A DNA stretch of 36,919 nt from Promethearchaeota archaeon (GTDB taxonomy: Archaea; Asgardarchaeota; Lokiarchaeia; Sigyniarchaeales; SOKP01): the NCBI GenBank assembly GCA_019894715.1, contig JAGXOA010000266.1, forward strand, positions 1-36,919. The letters run 5' to 3'. The notes under the pieces are model-generated. The model made no database searches and had not been told where the DNA came from. It was given only the letters and a program-made list of their open reading frames with translations. Below are positions 24,899-32,830 of the stretch, piece after piece. The translations under genes and the position numbers were made by a program. Position 1 is the stretch's first letter, and each line of letters opens with the position of its first letter.

Positions 24899-25966
24899 TT
24901 GAAAACTGAGAGTAAGAATTTTCTTAATTCCCTTATGAGAATTGATTCTAAAGAAATCTCTCTTTATTGCACAGGATTTCCAGAAGAAAACTTTATGAAA
25001 ATATATCAAAATAATTATAATATTATCTCTGAAGATTATGACAGCCTTCTTCTAAATGGTAAAGATTATTCTCTTATTAATAAAATAGGGTTTGATGCAA
25101 TCTCAATCTGGGACTTTCGGAGAGGAAAAGGGGGATATAATCTTGATAATCAAAAAAAGGTAGATGGGTGGGGTAGAATTATCAAAAACAATTGGTATAC
25201 TTGGGAAGGTGTATTCAAACATGAAAAAATAATTGATAATTGGAGTCATCTAACTTTACCATCAAAAAAACACTATTTAGAATTGGAAAAATTCCTTAAA
25301 AATAATAGAAATAATATACATTATGTCTTATCATTGCCTGGTTTATTTGAAAAAACTTGGCAATCAATGGGTTTTATTTTTTTTTCCAAATGTCTAAGAA
25401 AAAATATTGATTTAATATCGAAAGTTATAGATTTTTTTTATAATCATATAATGAATCTAATAACATCCTTAAAAAAATCTGGAGCTACAATTTTCTTAAT
25501 TGCTGATGATCTAGGATATAATAATCGATCATTTATCCAAAAGAATTTGTTTTATCAATTATTTTTTGAGAAATACAAAGATATTGTAAATTTTATTCAT
25601 AGAAGTAAAAATCATGTAATTCTCCATTCCGATGGATATATATCTAACTTTTTTGATCTATTTATCCAAATTGGATTTGATGGTGTGCAAAGTATTGAAC
25701 CAAATGCTGGGAATGACATTTTTAGTCTTTTCAAAAAATTTAAAAATAAAATTTGCTTTATTGGAAATCTTGATAATGGTAAATATTTAACATTTGGTAG
25801 TATTTCAGAGGTTAACCAATATATCAGAAAGTTAATAAATGTCGCAAGAAAATACAATTCCTCATTAGTAATATCTCCAACTCAACAAATAAATTCCATT
25901 ACTCGTCCTGAAAATATTTATAATATGATAAAAACGACAAAATTAATCTCTCATAATAGAAATTGA
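24899..25966 (+). CDS. Uroporphyrinogen decarboxylase-family (methyltransferase-like) protein
   Basis: A 355-residue protein with the URO-D/MtaA TIM-barrel pattern: FDAISIWDFR early, LPGLFEKTWQ, FLIADDLGYN at about 200, VILHSDGYI-FFDLFIQIGFDGVQSIEPNAG at about 240-270, and ICFIGNLDNG near 290. The H-S-D-G plus E-P pair is typical of the corrinoid- and methyl-group-related branch rather than of true heme biosynthesis decarboxylases. TTG 24899 is the start; ATG 24935 is possible, but the residues before it (NFLNSLMR) fit the family's N-terminal helix. Its methyl donor or acceptor is unknown. It lies just after the tnpB remnant. Confidence 0.72.
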   Translation: MKTESKNFLNSLMRIDSKEISLYCTGFPEENFMKIYQNNYNIISEDYDSLLLNGKDYSLINKIGFDAISIWDFRRGKGGYNLDNQKKVDGWGRIIKNNWYTWEGVFKHEKIIDNWSHLTLPSKKHYLELEKFLKNNRNNIHYVLSLPGLFEKTWQSMGFIFFSKCLRKNIDLISKVIDFFYNHIMNLITSLKKSGATIFLIADDLGYNNRSFIQKNLFYQLFFEKYKDIVNFIHRSKNHVILHSDGYISNFFDLFIQIGFDGVQSIEPNAGNDIFSLFKKFKNKICFIGNLDNGKYLTFGSISEVNQYIRKLINVARKYNSSLVISPTQQINSITRPENIYNMIKTTKLISHNRN

Positions 25967-26121
25967 TTATATATATCATAATGATGTTTATTAGATTAGG
26001 TTGATAAAGAAAATGATTGAATTATTATTGTCATTATTTTTTTTTAAGTTAATAATCTAGTAACATATTCCAATCAAAAAAAATAAAATATATAATAAAA
26101 ATTAAATAATATCAATCTAAG

Positions 26122-26129
26122 TTTAAATA
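26122..26129 (+). promoter_or_regulatory. BRE/TATA promoter of the Roadblock gene
   Basis: TTTAAATA preceded by CTAAG, a good match to the archaeal TATA and BRE consensus. The predicted transcription start is near 26152, giving a leader of about 45 nt that contains the ribosome-binding site. Confidence 0.5.
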
Positions 26130-26182
26130 TAACTTTTAATGTTATAATATTATAAATTTAATTTTCAAATTAAATAATTATT

Positions 26183-26186
26183 GGAG
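26183..26186 (+). promoter_or_regulatory. Shine-Dalgarno site of the Roadblock gene
   Basis: GGAG with a 10-nt spacer before ATG 26197. It is one of the few clear ribosome-binding sites in this window. Confidence 0.55.
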
Positions 26187-26196
26187 TTATTTTCTC

Positions 26197-26568
26197 ATGG
26201 CACAATCAACAGGAGGAACACTTGATAGTATATTGAAGCAATTATTAGCTTCTATTCCAGAAGTAAAATCTGCAGCTATTGTATCAGTTGAGGGACTTCC
26301 TATCGCCTCAGCTCTTCCACAAGGGGTAGATGAAACTCGAATTGCTGCTATGACTGCAGCTATCCTTTCACTTGGAGAAAGAGCAGCTCATGAAATGCAT
26401 AAAGGAGATTTAGAACAAATAATGGTTAAAGGAAGTGATGGTGTCCTATTAGTATTAGCTGCCGGTCCTAATGCAGTATTAACTGTCTCTACTACAAAAG
26501 ATGTAAGGTTAGGATTAATCTTTCTTGATTGTAAGAGAACTTGTGAGAAGATAGCTAGATTAATTTAG
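26197..26568 (+). CDS. Roadblock/LC7 domain protein (MglB-like)
   Basis: A 123-residue protein in the classic Roadblock order: helix (TLDSILKQLLAS), strands VKSAAIVSVEGLPIASAL, a long helix (DETRIAAMTAAILSLGERA), strands EQIMVKGSDGVLLVLAAG and NAVLTVSTT, and a closing helix with CKRTCEKIARLI. It is closer to archaeal and bacterial MglB-type proteins than the Roadblock protein at 18823. Codon choice and GC are higher than in its neighbours, and it has a good promoter and Shine-Dalgarno site, which suggests strong expression. Its likely role is dimeric scaffold or GAP for a small GTPase. Confidence 0.85.
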   Translation: MAQSTGGTLDSILKQLLASIPEVKSAAIVSVEGLPIASALPQGVDETRIAAMTAAILSLGERAAHEMHKGDLEQIMVKGSDGVLLVLAAGPNAVLTVSTTKDVRLGLIFLDCKRTCEKIARLI

Positions 26569-26809
26569 ATCTCTCATAACTTTATTCAATTTAAAAATTA
26601 TTTCTTTTCTATATTTTTCTTATTATAACAATCTATTATAATTCTGAAAAGATATCTTTTCTTTTTAAATTATTAATTGTTAAGGAACAAATTATTTTAA
26701 TTGATTAAATATTATTTCTTAAAAAACAATAAAGATCTCAATGAACTTTCTTTTCAAATTTAGAATTTATAATTAAAACATATTCTCTTAATATTTTAAA
26801 AGTACAAAA

Positions 26810-29800
26810 ATGAGTGTTGAAAATTTTAGTAAACAACTAATCTCAAGATATATAGAAACAGAATGTGAAAGGCAATTATTTTTAGATATAGCTCAAAAAT
26901 TCCCTGAGAAATGGTATACTGATAAAAGAAAAATTGAAAGGCCTAAATACATACGTAAAAATGTTGAATTATTAAAAGAATTAGGTAAAAAATATGAAAA
27001 TGATGTTTATTCCACTTTATTAAAATTTAAAGGGATAAAATATAATAACAATGGTCCAAAAATAGTTGAAGATACATATTTAAATCCATTTTTATTTAAA
27101 CAGCTATATAATGAAATGAAAACGTCTCATAATAAAGATTTTATATTGTTAGAACATCAATATGAAATTCCTGAATCTTTTTTTCAAGATTTATTTCCTC
27201 CCAAAAATTCAGATGATAAAATACCTGTAAATTATGCAGAACAAAGACCTGATATTATTATTATTGGAAATTCTTTAAGTGAATCTTTAAATTCTATTTT
27301 TGAATTAAAACCAAAAGGTATCATTCGAGAAGTTCCTAAAGATGAATTAAATTATCGATATGGAATAAATATTATAGATATTAAGAATATTAGAGAAGAT
27401 CATATTGGAAAAAAACAATTTGTAGAGATCTTCTATTATCTCTACACATTGAGTTACTATTTACATGAATATAATTTAGAGAATAAATTTTTCATTCAGA
27501 TTGAATTTAATGGAATATTTTCGAAATTTGATAAAGAAATTTTGAATAATTTTAAATCAGTAAAAGATATCATAGATTTTACAATTCTAATTCACTGGAA
27601 AGAATCACACCAACTTTTTATTGATATAATTGAAAAAATTAAAAATTTATGGCTAAAATGTCCTGTTTCAATTGAATCTATTCCTGTTAATATTCAAATT
27701 AAATGTGGTCATTGTTATTTTATAGAAGATTGTAAAAAGACACTTGGTTTCGGTATTAAAGAACCTAAAGATTGGTCATTAAAACTATTGCCACATACTT
27801 CTAATTCTATCGCTCTAAAACTAGATGATTTAGATTTTCGAACTATTGGTGATGTAGCTAATAATATAAACAAAATACCTATAGGAAATACTCCTGAGCC
27901 AATTTATTCAGAATTACCATTATTAGGATTAAGAGCTAGATCTCTTATGAATAACGAAGAAATAAATCCTGATCCTGGACATATTTACACATATACCCTT
28001 CCTAAATTTTCATCATTTTCAGTTACTTTTGCGTTAGAAACAGACCCTGCTAATGAAAGAGTTTATACTGCAGGTTTTCTTGTCGAAATGTTTACTTCAC
28101 CAAATGCACCTTTTAGTGGTGTATTTGATAATTGGTGGAGAATTTGGAAAAGAACAATGATTAAGAATGCACCTCCATTGGAAATTCAAAAAGAACTAAA
28201 CAAATATCTTACTAGAGAAATATCATTAGGGGACGTTGGATGGTTTCTTAATCTCCTTAAAAAGCTAAAGAATTTGCTTATTTTTCTAAAAGGTGAAGAA
28301 ACAAGATCAGGAAAAAAAAGAAAATTTACTAAAGTTGTATATCAAATTGCAGCTGTAAATGAGGATCATACTAATGAATCTGAAGCAAAATTTACAAAAG
28401 AAGTTATAAAAAAACTGCATTATATAATTGAATTTTGTAATATATTAGAAAATTATGTGGTTGTTGAAGGATTAAAATCAGGAACCTTTTATGGGCCAGC
28501 AACAAGTCTTTTTTACTGGTCAAAAAGACAGTTAGATAATTTTCAAGATATGTTAGAAAGAAATTTAGCCGAAATTATCAATGATATACCTATTTATAGA
28601 AAATATCTTAAAATACTCTTTTTATTTAATCCTACTGATTCAGAGGTTACTAATCCATACCAACCCAAGAAATTATTTAATGTACAGAAGTTTTGCGAAA
28701 CAATTATAGGGATTCCTTTAATTATAAGCTATACATGGCATGAAATTGCAAATAAGCTGTGGGGAACTCTTACTAGTGAGGAATATTGGATGGAACATTT
28801 TAATTATATGGATTTTAATAATTGGTATAAAATGATTTTAGAAGAAGATAGCGACAAGGTAGAAGAAATTAAAAATGAGATACGAAGACAAATTATGCAT
28901 AAGATCAGAACAATAAATCGCCTTAGAATTGAGTTTCAAATTAAGAGCAATTATATAATATCCAAACATGCAAATATCATCAGTAGAGATGTAATAAAAA
29001 GTTCTGTTTTAACATCTGATTTTCATCCCATTGCACAAGTATGGTATTTATTCTCAAGATTAACAGGTACTATGGATCAAATGGAAAAAATAGAGATACG
29101 TACAACATATCCTGAATTTAGTATAGGTAAAATGAATGCTGCTAAAGTAAGCAATCTTAAGATCTATAAGAAAAATAATAAAACCTATAATACTTTTGAA
29201 TTAAAAAATTTATCTAGTAACATGAAAATCGATAGTGGTGATAGATTATTACTCCTTCCTGAATTTAAGCGTGATATTAGCTCAAACCGACGTATGATCC
29301 CATGGATAATTACAATCGATGAAATATTATGGTCATCAAAAATTAATGGTTACCAAATAAAAACCAAACTCTCATATAGTGATTCTTTTAAAGAACTTAA
29401 AAGGGATGGGTTAAAATCTGCAAATTTAGAAATTATAGATTGGTATCTCTATCCTATATCATTAGATACATGGTCAGGTAAATTATATGGTAATCATGGA
29501 CTATTAGAAAGATATAATATAGGTAAATCATGGCTTGGTAAGCGATTATCATATTTATGGAATATTCAATCAAAAAACAAATTATTATGGCCTAATAATT
29601 GGAATTTTTCTAGTTCCTCTGTCTATTTGTACTCTCCACTTTTATTGAACGAAATTAAAGATCAGTATACAAAATCAGAAAATTTAGATTTATTAACAAA
29701 AATCTATCCATCACCCGACCCATCACAAAAAAATGCGATAAACCTAACCTTAAAAAATATAATTTCTGCTATTCAAGGACCTCCTGGAACAGGTAAATCT

Positions 29801-31294
29801 CAAACAATTGCAGCATTAATTGATGAATATTATGAAAGGTGTATTTTAAAAGGAAAGAAATCAGTACATATTTTAATTACTGCCTTTTCTTATGCTGCTC
29901 TCCGAGTAATAATAGAAAAAATTCAAAATGCCAAAGATAATCTAGATATTCCTACAAATGCATCTAAACTTCAATTGATATTTCTAAGATCCCAATATCA
30001 AAGACCTATAGAAAATAAAAATGGTAAAAAAAAAATTGATGATCTTGTACGTTATGGAACTTCATGGAAGTTAAATGGTGAATCACGTACAGTTACAAAT
30101 ACAAAACCTTTAGAAAACTCTCTTGAAGATTGTTTTATAATGTTTGCTAATGCTCATCAGTTATATTATTTACCAGAGCGAGTTAATGATAATTTTTACT
30201 TTGATTTGATATGTGTTGATGAAGCAAGTCAACTTCCTGTAGATTATTTCATTTCAAGTCTGCAATTCGTAAAAAATAAAAAATTCAGAATTATCAAACC
30301 AAAAAAAGCTCAAAAACCAAAATCAGAAGTTAAAGACAAAGAAGCTGTAAATAAACTTTCTTTAGAATATAACGAAAATCAAGTTCCTACAAAAGTAATT
30401 ATTGTTGGGGACTATAATCAACTTCCTCCTGTACAACCTGTTTCCCCTCCTAAAAATCTTAAAATAATATTAGAAAGTCTATTTGCTTATTATGTTAAAA
30501 ATCATCAAATTCCAAATGTCCAACTTCAAATCAATTATAGATCAAATAAGAACATAGTAGAATTTACATCTCAACTTGGTATTTATAAAGATCTTAATGT
30601 ATATTTAAAAAATATTAATAAAGAACTCTCAGGAGAATTAGAAAGAGTTAAGGAAGAGTGGGTAAAAAGTGTATTAGATCCTAAAAAAGCAGTTATAAGC
30701 ATAATACATGATAGAAATTATGAGATTGGGATTAGTAATTTAGAAGTTGAAATTGTTGTTAATATTTTAAAGGGATATTATTTAATGATTAATCCTAAAA
30801 ATAAAGAACAAGAAAGAATCTTTTGGAAAGAAAATGTGGGGGTTGTAGCACCACATAATGCTCAAGGACGTGTAATTATTCGACGAATTCATTATGAACT
30901 AACGAATGATAAAGAACCTTTATCAAATCTTGAACATACAGAACTAATGTTTCTGCTAAAAAATACAATTTATTCTGTAGAAAAATTTCAAGGATCTGAT
31001 AGAGAATTGATTATATCATCAATTGGTCTTTCAGATAGAGATCAAATATCTGCTGAGAGTGAGTTTATTTATAATTTAAATAGATTCAATGTTCTTACTT
31101 CCCGAGCTAAATCCAAAATTATTTTAATCGCTAGTAGAAGATTTTTAAAATTTATTCCAAATAAGAGAGTTATAATGGAAGAAGCCGCTCATATAAGAAG
31201 ATTTGCTTTTGAATATTGCAATAATTCTTCTACTATTTTAATAAAAAATGAAAAAAATAAGAATGAAAAAGTACAATTAAGATATAAAGACTAA
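26810..31294 (+). CDS. Dna2-like Fe-S nuclease / superfamily 1 helicase
   Basis: A 1494-residue protein. The N-terminal RecB/Cas4-type nuclease has D148 (RPDIIII), E165-L-K167 and a QFVEIFYYLY motif. It is framed by cysteines C19 and C299-x2-C302-x5-C308, the arrangement that holds a 4Fe-4S cluster in Cas4, AddB and Dna2. Residues of about 380-600 resemble a decayed RNase H-like domain (FALETDP; FYWSKRQLDNF). The C-terminal SF1B helicase has Walker A GPPGTGKS (990-997), DEAS (1137-1140), GDYNQLPP, NYRS, FQGSD and LTSRAK. The overall order matches Dna2 and bacterial/archaeal TM0106-like nuclease-helicases. It is followed after 20 bp by mre11 and then rad50, which suggests 5' strand resection at DNA ends. 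Confidence 0.85.
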   Translation: MSVENFSKQLISRYIETECERQLFLDIAQKFPEKWYTDKRKIERPKYIRKNVELLKELGKKYENDVYSTLLKFKGIKYNNNGPKIVEDTYLNPFLFKQLYNEMKTSHNKDFILLEHQYEIPESFFQDLFPPKNSDDKIPVNYAEQRPDIIIIGNSLSESLNSIFELKPKGIIREVPKDELNYRYGINIIDIKNIREDHIGKKQFVEIFYYLYTLSYYLHEYNLENKFFIQIEFNGIFSKFDKEILNNFKSVKDIIDFTILIHWKESHQLFIDIIEKIKNLWLKCPVSIESIPVNIQIKCGHCYFIEDCKKTLGFGIKEPKDWSLKLLPHTSNSIALKLDDLDFRTIGDVANNINKIPIGNTPEPIYSELPLLGLRARSLMNNEEINPDPGHIYTYTLPKFSSFSVTFALETDPANERVYTAGFLVEMFTSPNAPFSGVFDNWWRIWKRTMIKNAPPLEIQKELNKYLTREISLGDVGWFLNLLKKLKNLLIFLKGEETRSGKKRKFTKVVYQIAAVNEDHTNESEAKFTKEVIKKLHYIIEFCNILENYVVVEGLKSGTFYGPATSLFYWSKRQLDNFQDMLERNLAEIINDIPIYRKYLKILFLFNPTDSEVTNPYQPKKLFNVQKFCETIIGIPLIISYTWHEIANKLWGTLTSEEYWMEHFNYMDFNNWYKMILEEDSDKVEEIKNEIRRQIMHKIRTINRLRIEFQIKSNYIISKHANIISRDVIKSSVLTSDFHPIAQVWYLFSRLTGTMDQMEKIEIRTTYPEFSIGKMNAAKVSNLKIYKKNNKTYNTFELKNLSSNMKIDSGDRLLLLPEFKRDISSNRRMIPWIITIDEILWSSKINGYQIKTKLSYSDSFKELKRDGLKSANLEIIDWYLYPISLDTWSGKLYGNHGLLERYNIGKSWLGKRLSYLWNIQSKNKLLWPNNWNFSSSSVYLYSPLLLNEIKDQYTKSENLDLLTKIYPSPDPSQKNAINLTLKNIISAIQGPPGTGKSQTIAALIDEYYERCILKGKKSVHILITAFSYAALRVIIEKIQNAKDNLDIPTNASKLQLIFLRSQYQRPIENKNGKKKIDDLVRYGTSWKLNGESRTVTNTKPLENSLEDCFIMFANAHQLYYLPERVNDNFYFDLICVDEASQLPVDYFISSLQFVKNKKFRIIKPKKAQKPKSEVKDKEAVNKLSLEYNENQVPTKVIIVGDYNQLPPVQPVSPPKNLKIILESLFAYYVKNHQIPNVQLQINYRSNKNIVEFTSQLGIYKDLNVYLKNINKELSGELERVKEEWVKSVLDPKKAVISIIHDRNYEIGISNLEVEIVVNILKGYYLMINPKNKEQERIFWKENVGVVAPHNAQGRVIIRRIHYELTNDKEPLSNLEHTELMFLLKNTIYSVEKFQGSDRELIISSIGLSDRDQISAESEFIYNLNRFNVLTSRAKSKIILIASRRFLKFIPNKRVIMEEAAHIRRFAFEYCNNSSTILIKNEKNKNEKVQLRYKD

Positions 31295-31314
31295 ATTAAC
31301 AGTTTGAATATTCT

Positions 31315-32814
31315 ATGACTAATACAAAATTCCTTCATATTGCAGATATACATCTTGGTAAAAGACAATATAATCTTATTGAAAGATATAATGATTATTT
31401 CCGTGTTTTTAAATGGATTTTAGAAATATCTATCAAAAAAGAAGTTGATTTTATATTAATTTCTGGAGATATGTTTGATAATAGAAAAATTGGTCCTGCT
31501 GTTTTAACAAAAGTTTATTACATAATTTCTAATTTTAAGGAAAGAGCTCAAAAGGTCTTAAATCGTGATATACCTATTATATGTATTGAAGGAAACCATG
31601 ATAATCCAATCTATTCAACCCAATCTTGGATGACTTTCCTTGCTGATTTAGAGTTAATTATCCTTCTTTCAGGAAAATATGATAAAAAAACAAAGAAAGT
31701 AATTTTTGAACCCTACAATAAAAATATTCATAATGGTGGAATGATAAAAATAAACGATATAAAAATTTATGGACTTCCATTCTTTGGCAGTTCTACAACA
31801 CATATCTTTCCTCAAATATATGATGCAATAGAAGATAATACCGAAAATCCCAATATTTTAATGATGCATTTTGGGATAGAAGGGTATGATCCATTAAAAT
31901 CAGGAATACCTATATCAAATAATCTAAATAATTTAAAAGAAAAAGTAAATTATCTTGCTTTAGGTCATTTTCATAATCAATATATAATTCCTAAAAAAGA
32001 TCGTTGGATTTTTAATCCTGGAAGTTTAGAAATTAATGACCTTAAAGAAATTTTTGGAGATTATAAAAGGGGAGCATTTATTGTAAAATTTGTTGGTAAA
32101 GAAATCAATATTGAAGAATTAACATGTGAGATTGGAGATACTAATTCAAATTTAATCCCAAATAGAAAATTTATAAACCTATCGCCAATAAATATTAGTA
32201 ATACCACTTCTTTTAACGAATCAATTAATTTAATAATGGAAACACTGGTAAAAAATGGAATTCCTGAAAAAGATTTGGGATTATCAACAAATAAAAACGA
32301 TCTTAATTGCCCAATTATTTTATTTTCATTAAAAGGACCAATACCATATCCAAGACTTGAAGTGAATATTAATCAATTGAAGAGGGAAATTTTAGATAAT
32401 TTTTCTATACTTGATGTAAGAATTTTTTCATCTTCTCTTTCTTCAACATTAGATGAAATCATCTTTTCTGAAGAGAAGAAAACTATAGAGGAGATCGAAA
32501 CTGAGGTTTTCAATGCTATAGTTGGTGAAAATCCGATTTTTAAAGGAATTGAAAATAATGTGGTTGAACTAATGAAAAATCTAAAAAACAGTTTAGTTGA
32601 TAAGACTCCAAATTATTTTGAATTGAAAGAATTCTTAAAAGATTGGTTTATGCAAAATACAGAAAAGTTTGATCTTCCAAAAGTAAGTATTTATTCAAAT
32701 AAAAATGAGGAAATAGAACAAAAATCCTCTAAAGATGTCCAAAAAGATGGGGTTGAAGATGAAATCGAAGATGAAATAGATTTAGATGATTATATAGATG
32801 ATATTGATAATTAA
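31315..32814 (+). CDS. mre11: DNA double-strand break repair nuclease Mre11
   Basis: A 499-residue metallophosphoesterase with the Mre11/SbcD motifs in order: LHIADIHLG, ISGDMFDN, IEGNHDN, MMHFGIEG and LALGHFHNQ, with the conserved Asp, His and Asn metal ligands all present. It works with Rad50 as an Mn-dependent 3'-5' exonuclease and endonuclease that processes broken ends. Residues beyond about 290 form the capping and Rad50-binding region; the last 30 are strongly acidic (DEIEDEIDLDDYIDDIDN). It lies 20 bp after the Dna2-like gene and 16 bp before rad50, so all three are probably one transcript. Confidence 0.92.
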   Translation: MTNTKFLHIADIHLGKRQYNLIERYNDYFRVFKWILEISIKKEVDFILISGDMFDNRKIGPAVLTKVYYIISNFKERAQKVLNRDIPIICIEGNHDNPIYSTQSWMTFLADLELIILLSGKYDKKTKKVIFEPYNKNIHNGGMIKINDIKIYGLPFFGSSTTHIFPQIYDAIEDNTENPNILMMHFGIEGYDPLKSGIPISNNLNNLKEKVNYLALGHFHNQYIIPKKDRWIFNPGSLEINDLKEIFGDYKRGAFIVKFVGKEINIEELTCEIGDTNSNLIPNRKFINLSPINISNTTSFNESINLIMETLVKNGIPEKDLGLSTNKNDLNCPIILFSLKGPIPYPRLEVNINQLKREILDNFSILDVRIFSSSLSSTLDEIIFSEEKKTIEEIETEVFNAIVGENPIFKGIENNVVELMKNLKNSLVDKTPNYFELKEFLKDWFMQNTEKFDLPKVSIYSNKNEEIEQKSSKDVQKDGVEDEIEDEIDLDDYIDDIDN

Positions 32815-32815
32815 T

Positions 32816-32820
32816 AGGAG
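32816..32820 (+). promoter_or_regulatory. Shine-Dalgarno site of rad50
   Basis: AGGAG with a 10-nt spacer before ATG 32831, placed inside the 16-bp mre11-rad50 gap. Confidence 0.6.
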
Positions 32821-32830
32821 ATAGAAAAAA

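Noticed and set aside
25612-25857. Minus-strand ORF of 81 codons
   Set aside because: Antisense to the core barrel motifs of the URO-D-family gene.
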